Assembly: GCA_903913645.1 (NCBI GenBank) | Contig: CAIWMA010000276.1 | Location: 1 to 48,118, forward strand | DNA: 48,118 nt | Direction: 5' to 3' | Source: an uncultured Bacteroidales bacterium | GTDB lineage: Bacteria; Bacteroidota; Bacteroidia; Bacteroidales; UBA4417 | Part shown: piece by piece, positions 32,852 to 41,021 of the stretch | Layout of the letters: each line of letters begins with the position of its first letter | Numbering within the stretch: the first letter of the stretch is position 1 | Notes under the pieces: model-generated | What the model was told of the DNA's origin: nothing | Databases searched by the model: none | The model's input: the letters and a program-made list of their open reading frames with translations, nothing else | Made by a program: the position numbers and the translations under genes

Positions 32852-35080
32852 TTGTTATTTGGTAAGCAGGGTTTAGGAAGCAACTTTTTCTATACCTATC
32901 TCACTACAAACTCAACAAACACCACTAGTATGTCTAAAAGAAATTATAAAACAGGATTTTTGACAAAGATATTATTCATAACAATAGTTATGGCATTTTA
33001 CTTTGTGCCTGATTCTTTCGGCAGAGGTGGTTTGAAATTATATTCAGTCGGTATTAACTCAGTATGGAACTCATCATCAACCTGGTCATTAACAGAAAAC
33101 GGTACAACAGCCGGAATCGTTCCTCAGAATAATGATACTGTTATTATTAATACCACTGTTTTACAAAATATTGATTTTACTTTCTCTGGAAATGGCGTTT
33201 TAGAAGTATTATCTACCGGTGTTTTAAACGGGAATAACCAAAGCCTGGTATTTTCAGGTAAATCTATTTTGAATTGCAATGGCGAGATTAAAATAAACAA
33301 TCTTAGTATTAATGAGAATTCAACTTTCCTGGTTCAAAGCGAAGGAAATGCGTTAGTTAAAAATTCATTTGTTGTTAATTCCTTTTCCAATCATATCGTT
33401 ACAGGAAAACTTTCTGTAACCGGGATTCTTACAATGGGGCCTTTAGTGAATATTTCCGGTAACGGTGCCATTCAATCAGCTAATTATGATGGAGCAGGTT
33501 CAGCTTTCGGTATTAATCCTGCTTCTTCAATCCCTGATGGCTCTTTGATTTCAGAATATAACTGGGTTGGAACACTGGATAACAACTGGAATGAACCTAT
33601 GAACTGGGCAGGTAAAAAAGTACCTGGTAATAGTTCAAATATTTCGGTAATGTCATCGGTTCATAATCCTGAAATTACAGCTAAAGCATACTCCAATAAT
33701 TTATTTGTTAACTCAGGATCTTCAATTACTGTTTACCCTAATGCAGTCTTTGAAATCGATGGAAATCTTTCTGTAATCGGAATCGGCAAATTTCTGTTAA
33801 AGAATACAATCACCGAAAAATCCTCGCTCGTACTTAACGGAGGTGTAACTGGCAAAATTCAAGCGGAATACCCGGTTTTAAAAGATCAAAAAATTCTTAT
33901 TTCATCGCCGGTAGAATCAGCATTGTCGCAGACTTTTCTGAATATGTACCTGCGTACTTACGATGAGTCAGCTTCACAATGGGGTGAGTATATTGTACCA
34001 ACCAACGATCCTATGCCTGTTATGCAGGGCTATGAACTTTATTCCTTAGCCAATGATACCAGGATATTTGAAGGTACACCTATCCACGATCAAAAATCAT
34101 TTGTAATATCAAACTCCGGCAACGGACTCAATCTTACAGGAAATCCATTTACTTGTTTTATTGATTGGGAAAACAATGATGCATGGCAGCGTAATTCAAT
34201 TGCTTCCGCCATATATTATCCTGATCCTTCAGGTTCCGGAAATTTCTCGGTTTATCTTCCAGGAGGAGACGATGCAGTTTCGCTTAATAACGGAAGCCGT
34301 TACATTGCTCCGATGCAGGGTTTCTTTGTAAAAGCAGGTAAAGATGGTGCGCTTACTGTAAATAAGAATTCAAGAGTAAGCAATACCAGTAAATCGAAAA
34401 TAGGTTTAAAAAACAATTCAATTAAATTCAGACTTACCGACAGCAATGGGGCAACAGATGAAGCGATGTTCAGGGTAAATCAAAACGCCACCTATGGTTT
34501 TGATGATCAATTGGATGCAATTAAAATACAATGCAACTCAGATTCACCAGCTTTGGTTATTAAGTCTGATGATGATTTAAAATATGCTGTAAGTTCAATT
34601 CCTACAATAAACTCATCTCTTTCTATTCCTATGAATGTAGAGTGTTCAAAAGCCGGACAGTTCACTATTTCCGCAATTGGAGCTTCAGCATTTCAATATA
34701 GGTATCCTGTAATTCTTGAGGATAAGGTACTGAATACATTCACTGATTTGAGAGCCGATTCTGTTTATTCTTTTTATCAGCTTCCGGGAATGACTGCTGA
34801 CAGGTTTGCAATCCATTTTAATTCAGCTCAGGGAGTTAGCGAACAAGTAACCACCCCAACCGACATAGCTGTTGCTCCCGGAGAAGTTATAATCAGCGGT
34901 GCAGATAACAGCGTATACAATGCATTTTTATATACTGTTGAAGGAAAACTTATAAGTTCATCCAAAGGAACTCTTTCTGAAGGTATTAGTCTTTCGACAG
35001 ACAATGGAACAACCGGAATATGTGTATTGAAGGTCACAAACGGCATTCAAACAATCACCAAAAAAGTATTTACAAAGTAG
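32852..35080 (+). CDS. Secreted beta-rich protein with probable T9SS type A C-terminus
   Basis: This protein has 742 residues as tracked. The ATG at 32930 (residue 27, MSKRNYKTGFLTKILFITIV) gives a normal signal peptide, so the first 26 residues are probably not translated. The mature part begins with a G8-like or 'transposon-like' repeat seen in Bacteroidota secreted proteins (SVWNSSSTWSLTENGTTAG, IVPQNNDTVIIN), repeated more weakly as YNWVGTLDNNWNEPMNWAGK at about 230-250. A long beta-rich region follows. The C terminus (NAFLYTVEGKLISSSKGTL ... GICVLKVTNGIQTITKKVF) resembles a T9SS type A sorting domain but is divergent. No enzyme motif is visible. It is probably a surface or matrix protein. 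Confidence 0.7.
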   Translation: MLFGKQGLGSNFFYTYLTTNSTNTTSMSKRNYKTGFLTKILFITIVMAFYFVPDSFGRGGLKLYSVGINSVWNSSSTWSLTENGTTAGIVPQNNDTVIINTTVLQNIDFTFSGNGVLEVLSTGVLNGNNQSLVFSGKSILNCNGEIKINNLSINENSTFLVQSEGNALVKNSFVVNSFSNHIVTGKLSVTGILTMGPLVNISGNGAIQSANYDGAGSAFGINPASSIPDGSLISEYNWVGTLDNNWNEPMNWAGKKVPGNSSNISVMSSVHNPEITAKAYSNNLFVNSGSSITVYPNAVFEIDGNLSVIGIGKFLLKNTITEKSSLVLNGGVTGKIQAEYPVLKDQKILISSPVESALSQTFLNMYLRTYDESASQWGEYIVPTNDPMPVMQGYELYSLANDTRIFEGTPIHDQKSFVISNSGNGLNLTGNPFTCFIDWENNDAWQRNSIASAIYYPDPSGSGNFSVYLPGGDDAVSLNNGSRYIAPMQGFFVKAGKDGALTVNKNSRVSNTSKSKIGLKNNSIKFRLTDSNGATDEAMFRVNQNATYGFDDQLDAIKIQCNSDSPALVIKSDDDLKYAVSSIPTINSSLSIPMNVECSKAGQFTISAIGASAFQYRYPVILEDKVLNTFTDLRADSVYSFYQLPGMTADRFAIHFNSAQGVSEQVTTPTDIAVAPGEVIISGADNSVYNAFLYTVEGKLISSSKGTLSEGISLSTDNGTTGICVLKVTNGIQTITKKVFTK

Positions 35081-35122
35081 GCTAGTAGGCTTTAAGAAAT
35101 TCTAACAGGAAACATAAAATAA

Positions 35123-35524
35123 ATGAGAAATTATAATACCCAGGGTCTGATGAAAAAACTTAATATCTTGTTGGCAGAAGATGATGAAATGATTGAGAAA
35201 ATCACAACGTTCTATCTTAGACGCAATGGGCATGAAGTAGATGTTGCAAAAAACGGGAATGAAGCTGTAAGCAGATTCAAGGTTAAGGAATATGATCTTA
35301 TTTTGATGGACATACAAATGCCCGAAATGGATGGCCTCCAGGCAGTGAAAGCAATCCGTAAAATCGAATTGGATTATCTGAAAAAAGGACATACAACCAT
35401 AATAGCTATCACAACAAACCCTGATAAAGCGGAATGCCTGAAAGCAGGAGTTGATGGATACGCACAAAAGCCATTTAGTTTTGATGAGTTAAGCACATTA
35501 TTCCGCGATTATAATCTGGTTTAG
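35123..35524 (+). CDS. Single-domain response regulator (CheY-like receiver)
   Basis: This 133-residue cytoplasmic receiver domain has no output domain. Key residues are present: the acidic pair in LLAEDDEM (20-21), the phospho-acceptor Asp63 in LILMDIQMPEMDG, the switch Thr in IIAITT (about 97) and the conserved Lys116 in YAQKPFS. The ATG at 35150 (residue 10) may be the true start, since domain homology begins KKLNILLAEDD. It lies 42 bases after the secreted-protein gene and may be cotranscribed with it. No histidine kinase is nearby, so its partner is unknown. A hairpin at 35558-35583 follows. Confidence 0.93.
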   Translation: MRNYNTQGLMKKLNILLAEDDEMIEKITTFYLRRNGHEVDVAKNGNEAVSRFKVKEYDLILMDIQMPEMDGLQAVKAIRKIELDYLKKGHTTIIAITTNPDKAECLKAGVDGYAQKPFSFDELSTLFRDYNLV

Positions 35525-35557
35525 TTTTCATCTTAATTTTTCATCTTGATGTATTAC

Positions 35558-35583
35558 AGCGGGGGTAAGTATTTACTCCCGCT
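35558..35583 (+). terminator. Probable terminator after the response regulator
   Basis: AGCGGGGGTAA pairs with TTTACTCCCGCT around a very short loop, followed by TCTTATTTAT. The stem is strong and the T run poor, so termination may be partial. The -7 element of the next gene follows directly. Confidence 0.65.
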
Positions 35584-35590
35584 TCTTATT

Positions 35591-35598
35591 TATATTTG
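35591..35598 (+). promoter_or_regulatory. -7 element for the large peptidase/propeller gene
   Basis: TATATTTG matches TAnnTTTG, 20 bases before the ATG at 35619, immediately after the hairpin. The leader would be only about 10-15 bases. Confidence 0.45.
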
Positions 35599-35618
35599 CC
35601 AAGTTAATTACCTTCAAC

Positions 35619-38513
35619 ATGCGTTTTATAAAAATCCCATGTCTTTTTTCTTTTTTCTTCCTTTCGCTGTTTCCGGTATTGGTATTCGGACAGTATTATA
35701 ATCTTGGTCAGGACCCGGCATCATTGAAGTGGCGGCAGATTCAAACCCCTCACTTTCGTTTAATTTACCCGGAAAACTTCGAACGGAAAGCCCAAGAAAT
35801 GATCCCAACACTTGATTTCATAAATACGCGTGGCAATAAAACTCTGGATTATAATCCCAAACGAGTTCCATTTATACTTCACAATTACAATATTACGGCT
35901 AACGCATTAACGGTTTGGGCTCCTTCGCGTGTAGAACTTTACACCTGTCCTCCGCAGGATTTATATGCCCAGAAATGGATGGATCAACTTATGGTTCATG
36001 AGTACAGGCATGTGGTTCAAATTGACAGGACGAACCAGGGGTTCACGAAGGTTTTGTCGTGGTTTACTGGAGAACAGGCTGCCACCATGATCAATGGTGC
36101 GTTTGTGCCGGCCTGGTTTATGGAAGGTGATGCAGTGTGCACCGAAACGGCTCTTAGCCAATCTGGCAGAGGAAGAATTCCTTCGTTTGAAATGCTGTTA
36201 CGTGCGCAGGTTACTCAAAAAGGTGCCTTTTCCTACGATAAAGCTGCATTGGGATCGTATAAAACGTTTGTCCCCAACCAGTATTCACTGGGATATACGC
36301 TGGTTGCAAATGTGCGCAGGAAATATGGCTACCAGGCCTGGGTTACGGCGCTTAACGAAGTGGCCCGCAAACCTTTTATAATAATGCCTTTCAACTATGG
36401 TTTGAAGAAAGCCACCGGTTTTGGAAAAGAAAAATTGTACAGCATGACTATGTCTGACATGGATAGCATGTGGAAATACCAGGATACGCAAACGCCAAAG
36501 ACTAAATTTGATCAGCTTACCAGTATCAATAAAAAACAGTATGAAAATTATAAATTTCCAAAATACCTGAATGATTCCCTGGTTGTTTCCGAACTTACGA
36601 GTATGGATGATATTACACATTTTGTGATTTCAGGCCCTTGTGGGCATAAAAAAATATTGACAACGCCTGGTTTTTTGTCATCCGAACCATTTGCTATTGT
36701 GTTCAAGGAAGGATCAAATCAAGGGACCTCAATTCTAAATAGCAGCAATTCTAAAAGTAACTGTTTACTGGCCTGGACCGAAACAATAGATGATCCCAGG
36801 TGGCAGGAAAGGAATTATTCGGAAATCAGGATTTACGATTTTAATACAGCCAAAACCTGGTCGGTAAAAAGAAAGAGCCGGTATTTCGCTCCATCATTTT
36901 CTCCTGATGGATTTTCGCTGGCAGCTGTTAGTGTTGATCCAGAGAACAAAAGTTCCATTGTTTTAATTGATGTGCAAAGCGGCCGGGAAACAGAAACTAT
37001 TCTTGAATCTGATTCCGATTTCTTTATGAATCCCTCCTGGTCGGAAGATGGATCGAAGATTGTTTTCACAAAACTTGATGATAATGGAAAGAGTATTGCA
37101 TACTATGATTTGAAAAAACGAACTTCGACAACATTGATTCCTTCAACGTATATTGAAATCTCAAACCCAGTTTTTGCTCATGATTATGTATTATTCAACG
37201 GGTCATATTCTGGCATTGAAAATATTTATGCAATTCATATTGGGAAAAATGAAATCTTCCAGGTAACATCGGCTGAGTTCGGCGCAAGCAATGCCTCAGT
37301 AAGCCCGGATGGTAAAAAGATAGTTTATTCCAACTATTCTTCTTCTGGACATAACCTGGCAGAAATCGTATTTAATCCGGTTTCGTGGAAAAGATTGAAT
37401 GAAATCCATGATTTTTCGCCATCACTTTACAAGCACCTGGTTAGTGAGGAAACTGTTTTCGCAAATCCAGCTGTAAAAGACAGTATTCAATATTCATCGA
37501 AGCCCTACAAAAAAGTAGAGCATCTGTTTAATTTTCACAGTTGGGCCCCGGCATACGTCAATTATATGACAGGCGAAAATGGAACAGGAGTGTCGTTTAT
37601 GTCACAGAATGAATTAAGTACGGTAACAACCGTTGTCGGTTATAAGTTTGATATAACCGAAAATACCGGGAAAGTAACAGCTAATGTGAGCTGGGCAGCC
37701 TGGTACCCAATTATTGATTTAAATACATCGTACGGTGCTCGTGCAGCATACTTTGGAGGAGGAGATACGGCAGTGAGGTATAATTTTAATGAAACGATTA
37801 TCAGTGGAGGATTTACCTTGCCATTACTGTTTACCGGCGGAAGGTATTATAAAGGACTTCGTATTGGAGCACACACATCATTTTATGATGTTACTGATAA
37901 CACATCTCCGGATAAAAAAAAATACACCGGAAACAGGTATTCTCTTGATTATAGTTTGAATTTCTATAGATACATTAAACAATCCGGGAAAGACTTATAT
38001 CCGCGATGGGGACAATTCGTAACTGCAACTTTTCGTCATACCCCATTTGGAGATAATAACCTTGGAAGTATTTTTTCTTTTGGTGCCCGTGCTTATTTTC
38101 CAGGGATTATGCTGCACCATGGAATACGGATTGATGTAAATCATCAGATAAAAAAATACGGGCATTATGCATACAGCAACCAGATTGTTATGCCCCGGGG
38201 ATATTTATCGGTTAATGATAGTGCATTAACATGTTACGCATTCAATTATAAATTTCCTGTTGTTTATCCCGATATTTCATTGGGGCCTGTTGTATACATC
38301 AAAAGGGTAAAAGCTAATTTGTTTTATGATGGTGGATTTGGATCAACTCGTGGTACGAAGCATAAACTGCAGTCAACCGGGGTTGAAATAACCGCCGATA
38401 TGCATGTTCTGCGTTTTGTATTTCCGTTTGAAATTGGGCTCAGGTATGGGTATCGTCCCATTGAGAAGCAATATTTTACGGATTTCCTTTTTTCTGTAAA
38501 TTTGTCGAATTAA
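35619..38513 (+). CDS. Gluzincin-like metallopeptidase / TolB-like propeller / outer-membrane barrel protein
   Basis: This 964-residue exported protein has a signal peptide at residues 1-24. The N-terminal domain (about 35-290) carries MVHEYRHVVQIDR, a full HExxH zinc motif (His127, Glu128, His131), and a downstream WFMEGDAV whose Glu169 is well placed as the third zinc ligand, as in gluzincins. A beta-propeller of the TolB/PD40 type follows (about 320-620), with recurring units such as YFAPSFSPDGFSLAAVS, NPSWSEDGSKIVFTKLD and NASVSPDGKKIVYSNY. The last third (about 650-964) alternates in barrel fashion and ends DFLFSVNLSN, an aromatic outer-membrane end. Propeller and barrel fusions are known in Bacteroidota; the complete zinc site makes peptidase activity plausible but unproven. 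The gene is followed after 16 bases by the holin-family gene. Confidence 0.78.
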   Translation: MRFIKIPCLFSFFFLSLFPVLVFGQYYNLGQDPASLKWRQIQTPHFRLIYPENFERKAQEMIPTLDFINTRGNKTLDYNPKRVPFILHNYNITANALTVWAPSRVELYTCPPQDLYAQKWMDQLMVHEYRHVVQIDRTNQGFTKVLSWFTGEQAATMINGAFVPAWFMEGDAVCTETALSQSGRGRIPSFEMLLRAQVTQKGAFSYDKAALGSYKTFVPNQYSLGYTLVANVRRKYGYQAWVTALNEVARKPFIIMPFNYGLKKATGFGKEKLYSMTMSDMDSMWKYQDTQTPKTKFDQLTSINKKQYENYKFPKYLNDSLVVSELTSMDDITHFVISGPCGHKKILTTPGFLSSEPFAIVFKEGSNQGTSILNSSNSKSNCLLAWTETIDDPRWQERNYSEIRIYDFNTAKTWSVKRKSRYFAPSFSPDGFSLAAVSVDPENKSSIVLIDVQSGRETETILESDSDFFMNPSWSEDGSKIVFTKLDDNGKSIAYYDLKKRTSTTLIPSTYIEISNPVFAHDYVLFNGSYSGIENIYAIHIGKNEIFQVTSAEFGASNASVSPDGKKIVYSNYSSSGHNLAEIVFNPVSWKRLNEIHDFSPSLYKHLVSEETVFANPAVKDSIQYSSKPYKKVEHLFNFHSWAPAYVNYMTGENGTGVSFMSQNELSTVTTVVGYKFDITENTGKVTANVSWAAWYPIIDLNTSYGARAAYFGGGDTAVRYNFNETIISGGFTLPLLFTGGRYYKGLRIGAHTSFYDVTDNTSPDKKKYTGNRYSLDYSLNFYRYIKQSGKDLYPRWGQFVTATFRHTPFGDNNLGSIFSFGARAYFPGIMLHHGIRIDVNHQIKKYGHYAYSNQIVMPRGYLSVNDSALTCYAFNYKFPVVYPDISLGPVVYIKRVKANLFYDGGFGSTRGTKHKLQSTGVEITADMHVLRFVFPFEIGLRYGYRPIEKQYFTDFLFSVNLSN

Positions 38514-38529
38514 TTTAAAAATATCCCGA

Positions 38530-38892
38530 ATGAGATTCCTGCTCAAATTACTCGTTACATCACTCGCTGTTTATTTTGGGGCGAAGTTAATTCCCGGCGT
38601 TGTTCTTGAGGGATTCCCGACAGCAATACTGGTTGCATTACTCATAGGATTCCTTAATGCTTTCCTGAAGCCCATTCTGGTTATTTTAACTATACCTATT
38701 ACCCTGGTAACGTTCGGGCTCTTCCTGCTGGTCATAAACGCAGTAATAATTATGTTAGCTGATTATGCTTTAACCGGGTTTTCAGTACCCAGTTTTATCA
38801 AAGCAGTATTGTTTTCAATTATTGTTTCGGTGATTACCTGGATACTTGAGGCTATTGCGAATCCTAAGCCGAACAAGGAACAGGCAGAGTAA
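38530..38892 (+). CDS. Phage holin family 4-type small membrane protein
   Basis: This 120-residue integral membrane protein has four hydrophobic segments: about residues 5-22, 30-50, 55-80 and 88-108. The string ALLIGFLNAFLKPILVILTIPITLVTFGLF is typical of the PF04020-type 'phage holin family 4' proteins, which are widespread chromosomal proteins of unknown role rather than true phage holins. No phage genes surround it. It follows the large peptidase/propeller gene by 16 bases and is likely in the same transcript. Confidence 0.88.
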   Translation: MRFLLKLLVTSLAVYFGAKLIPGVVLEGFPTAILVALLIGFLNAFLKPILVILTIPITLVTFGLFLLVINAVIIMLADYALTGFSVPSFIKAVLFSIIVSVITWILEAIANPKPNKEQAE

Positions 38893-38934
38893 AACCCACT
38901 AAACCCTAACTCCAAAATCCTAATTCCTCGAATT

Positions 38935-39396
38935 ATGCATCCCCACTTTATCACCGATCAGAAGGAAATTGATAAGATTATCAATAAATGCCAGGTATGT
39001 CATGTGAGTATGGTCGACGAAAACAACCTTCCATATGTACTTCCTTTTAATTTCGGATACAGCAACGGTATTATATTTCTGCACTCTTCGCAAAAAGGAC
39101 ATAAAATTGATATTCTGAAAAATAATCCATCCGTTTGTATCGCCTTTAGTACCGATCATCAATTGCGTTATCAAAGCGAACAAATGGCCTGCAGCTACAG
39201 CATGAAATACCGCAGCGTGCTTGCTTTTGGAAAAGTTGAGTTTTATGATGATCCGGATCAGAAGGTTGAGTCTTTCAACACGCTGATGGCACATTATACG
39301 GATCGCGAGTTTGAGTATGGCATGCCTTCCTTACGGGAAGTTTGTACGTATAAAGTGAAGGTGGAGAAGTTTACAGCAAAGATTTACGGATATTAG
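38935..39396 (+). CDS. Pyridoxamine 5'-phosphate oxidase-like flavin-binding protein (NimA-like)
   Basis: This 153-residue cytoplasmic protein has a split-barrel FMN-binding fold. CHVSMVDENNLPYVLPFNFG (about 22-41) and IIFLHSSQKGHKIDILKNNPSVCIAF (about 47-72) match the PNPOx-like/NimA group, and SMKYRSVLAFGKVEF completes the barrel. The family binds FMN, F420 or heme and includes 5-nitroimidazole reductases, but most members are uncharacterised, so the substrate is unknown. It lies 42 bases after the holin-family gene. Confidence 0.88.
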   Translation: MHPHFITDQKEIDKIINKCQVCHVSMVDENNLPYVLPFNFGYSNGIIFLHSSQKGHKIDILKNNPSVCIAFSTDHQLRYQSEQMACSYSMKYRSVLAFGKVEFYDDPDQKVESFNTLMAHYTDREFEYGMPSLREVCTYKVKVEKFTAKIYGY

Positions 39397-39440
39397 TAAT
39401 TAGTGCTGAGTGCAGAGTTCTCAGCTCGGAGTGATTGGTT

Positions 39441-40025
39441 CTAAATTTCAGAATTATCTGGTTTTATGTACCTGTTGCGCAATCTTTTATAGGCAAAAGC
39501 AAAACCTGTTCCCAGAAGAATTCCCATTATCACGCCCATTAAAACATCTCCCGGATAATGCACTCCAAGATAAATCCGGCTGTAGGCGGTCAGAATAGCA
39601 TAGGTTAATGAAACTGGAATAATGTATCTCCGCTTCTTTGCAATTAATGATATCATGAAAAAAGCCACGGCAAATGCATTCGACGAATGTGCCGAATAAA
39701 ATCCATAAGTACCGCCCCGGTAATCGTTTACAATATGAACAAGTGATTGAAGATGTGGTTCTTGTGAAGGTCTGAGCCGTAAAACATTATCTTTTAACAG
39801 GTTGCAGACCTGATCAGAAACAGCGATCATAAGTGCAATTGTAATTAGTACAGTCCAGAAATGTTTTGGATACTGTTTGTACAATAACCAGACAAACCAA
39901 GCGTAAAGCGGAGCCCAGAAGAATTTATCACTGAAGAGCCACATCAGCGTATCAAAAAACGAGTTATGATGAGCGTTCAGAAAAAGAAACAGGCTTTCAT
40001 CAATCGCTTTAAGAGTTTCCAGCAT
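39441..40025 (-). CDS. PAP2-family membrane phosphatase
   Basis: This 194-residue integral membrane protein has the three phosphatase motifs: KDNVLRLRP (K-x6-RP), YSAHSSNAFA (the PSGH-type motif, here SAHS) and SRIYLGVHYPGDVLMG (SR-x5-H-x3-D), with the two catalytic histidines present. Five or six hydrophobic segments surround them. PAP2 enzymes dephosphorylate lipid phosphates such as undecaprenyl pyrophosphate or phosphatidic acid on the outer face of the inner membrane. The substrate is not determined here. It starts 30 bases after the stop of the SDR gene on the same strand, so the two probably form an operon. Confidence 0.93.
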   Translation of the reverse strand: MLETLKAIDESLFLFLNAHHNSFFDTLMWLFSDKFFWAPLYAWFVWLLYKQYPKHFWTVLITIALMIAVSDQVCNLLKDNVLRLRPSQEPHLQSLVHIVNDYRGGTYGFYSAHSSNAFAVAFFMISLIAKKRRYIIPVSLTYAILTAYSRIYLGVHYPGDVLMGVIMGILLGTGFAFAYKRLRNRYIKPDNSEI

Positions 40026-40055
40026 AATCTTATAATTTTATCAAAAGTAATAAAA

Positions 40056-40844
40056 TCAATTGTGTGGAATGCCTAACGTATTCATAATAGCTTTTAGCTG
40101 ATCAATAGTTACTACCGATCCGGTTACAATATCAAAATTGAAAATGGTGCTGAGAATTATGTGGGCTATATCTTCGGGATTTGAAAGCTTGCCTTCTTCA
40201 TAAAGCCGGATAAATTTATCCCGTTCCGGAAACAGGTTTTCATCTGATGTCCTTATAAGTTCCTGCATCCCGGTTTCGATAATTCCCGGTGCAAGTGAGA
40301 ATACCTTCGTTCCTTCAGTTTCAGCGTTTTGCTCAAGCCCGGCAACCTGGGTGAACATGTCAAGCCCGGCTTTTGAACTGCAATATACACTCCATCCGCT
40401 ATAGGCAATAAATGACGCTCCGGAAGAAATATTCAGAATTACTTTCGGAATATCCAGGTCGGCGGTTTCGGTAAGGAAAACTGAACTTAATATCATCGGA
40501 GCCAGCAAGTTCAGATGCAGGTGTTTTTCGGCTAAAGCAAAATCGATGGATTTAATCGGCGAAACAGGCTCGAGCATTCCGGCATTATTTATCAGTGCAA
40601 TCCTGTCGAATGGGCCTAAATGTATTTTACTGAAAACATTGTGGATAAACATTTCCGCTTCTTTACGAACGCTCAGATCGGCTTCAAAATAGAATAATGA
40701 AACATTTAGTGAGGCTGCAAGTTCTACCAGGTCCTCATTCATGGTTCTGGAAACGGCAAATAAAGTGTTGCCAGGTACGATAAGTTTGCGTAAAAGTGCT
40801 GCTCCGATTCCACGCGATGCCCCGGTAACGATATAGTAAGTCAT
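40056..40844 (-). CDS. Short-chain dehydrogenase/reductase
   Basis: This 262-residue NAD(P)-dependent classical SDR shows the cofactor motif VTGASRGIGAALLRKL (residues 6-21), ALINNAGML (about 84-92), the catalytic Ser in LNISSGAS, and the Tyr-Lys pair in YCSSKAGLDMF (about 153-163), then SLAPGIIETGMQ. The overall form resembles sepiapterin reductase and benzil reductase-like SDRs, but the substrate cannot be assigned. It is first in a two-gene minus-strand unit with the PAP2 gene. Confidence 0.92.
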   Translation of the reverse strand: MTYYIVTGASRGIGAALLRKLIVPGNTLFAVSRTMNEDLVELAASLNVSLFYFEADLSVRKEAEMFIHNVFSKIHLGPFDRIALINNAGMLEPVSPIKSIDFALAEKHLHLNLLAPMILSSVFLTETADLDIPKVILNISSGASFIAYSGWSVYCSSKAGLDMFTQVAGLEQNAETEGTKVFSLAPGIIETGMQELIRTSDENLFPERDKFIRLYEEGKLSNPEDIAHIILSTIFNFDIVTGSVVTIDQLKAIMNTLGIPHN

Positions 40845-40907
40845 AAATTTACATTTTTAAAAATGGATGGTGAAAATTGTGTCTGAAGGCAGTCTGAAAT
40901 TGCTTTG

Positions 40908-40915
40908 CAAATATA
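40908..40915 (-). promoter_or_regulatory. -7 element for the SDR-PAP2 operon
   Basis: The minus strand reads TATATTTG followed by CAAAG, an exact TAnnTTTG match, 63 bases upstream of the SDR start. I see no comparable element for the divergent pruA. Confidence 0.5.
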
Positions 40916-41021
40916 CAACAACTGAACATTATTAATGTTTTCATGTTGATTTATAACGAATTTATCTGGAATAAAAGAGTATAAAATATCTGAAGCAGAA
41001 TATCTAAATCCCGAATTAAAT

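Noticed and set aside
38530-38892. Prophage remnant, because of a 'phage holin' family protein
   Set aside because: This family is a common chromosomal membrane protein in Bacteroidota, and no other phage gene, integrase or attachment site is present.
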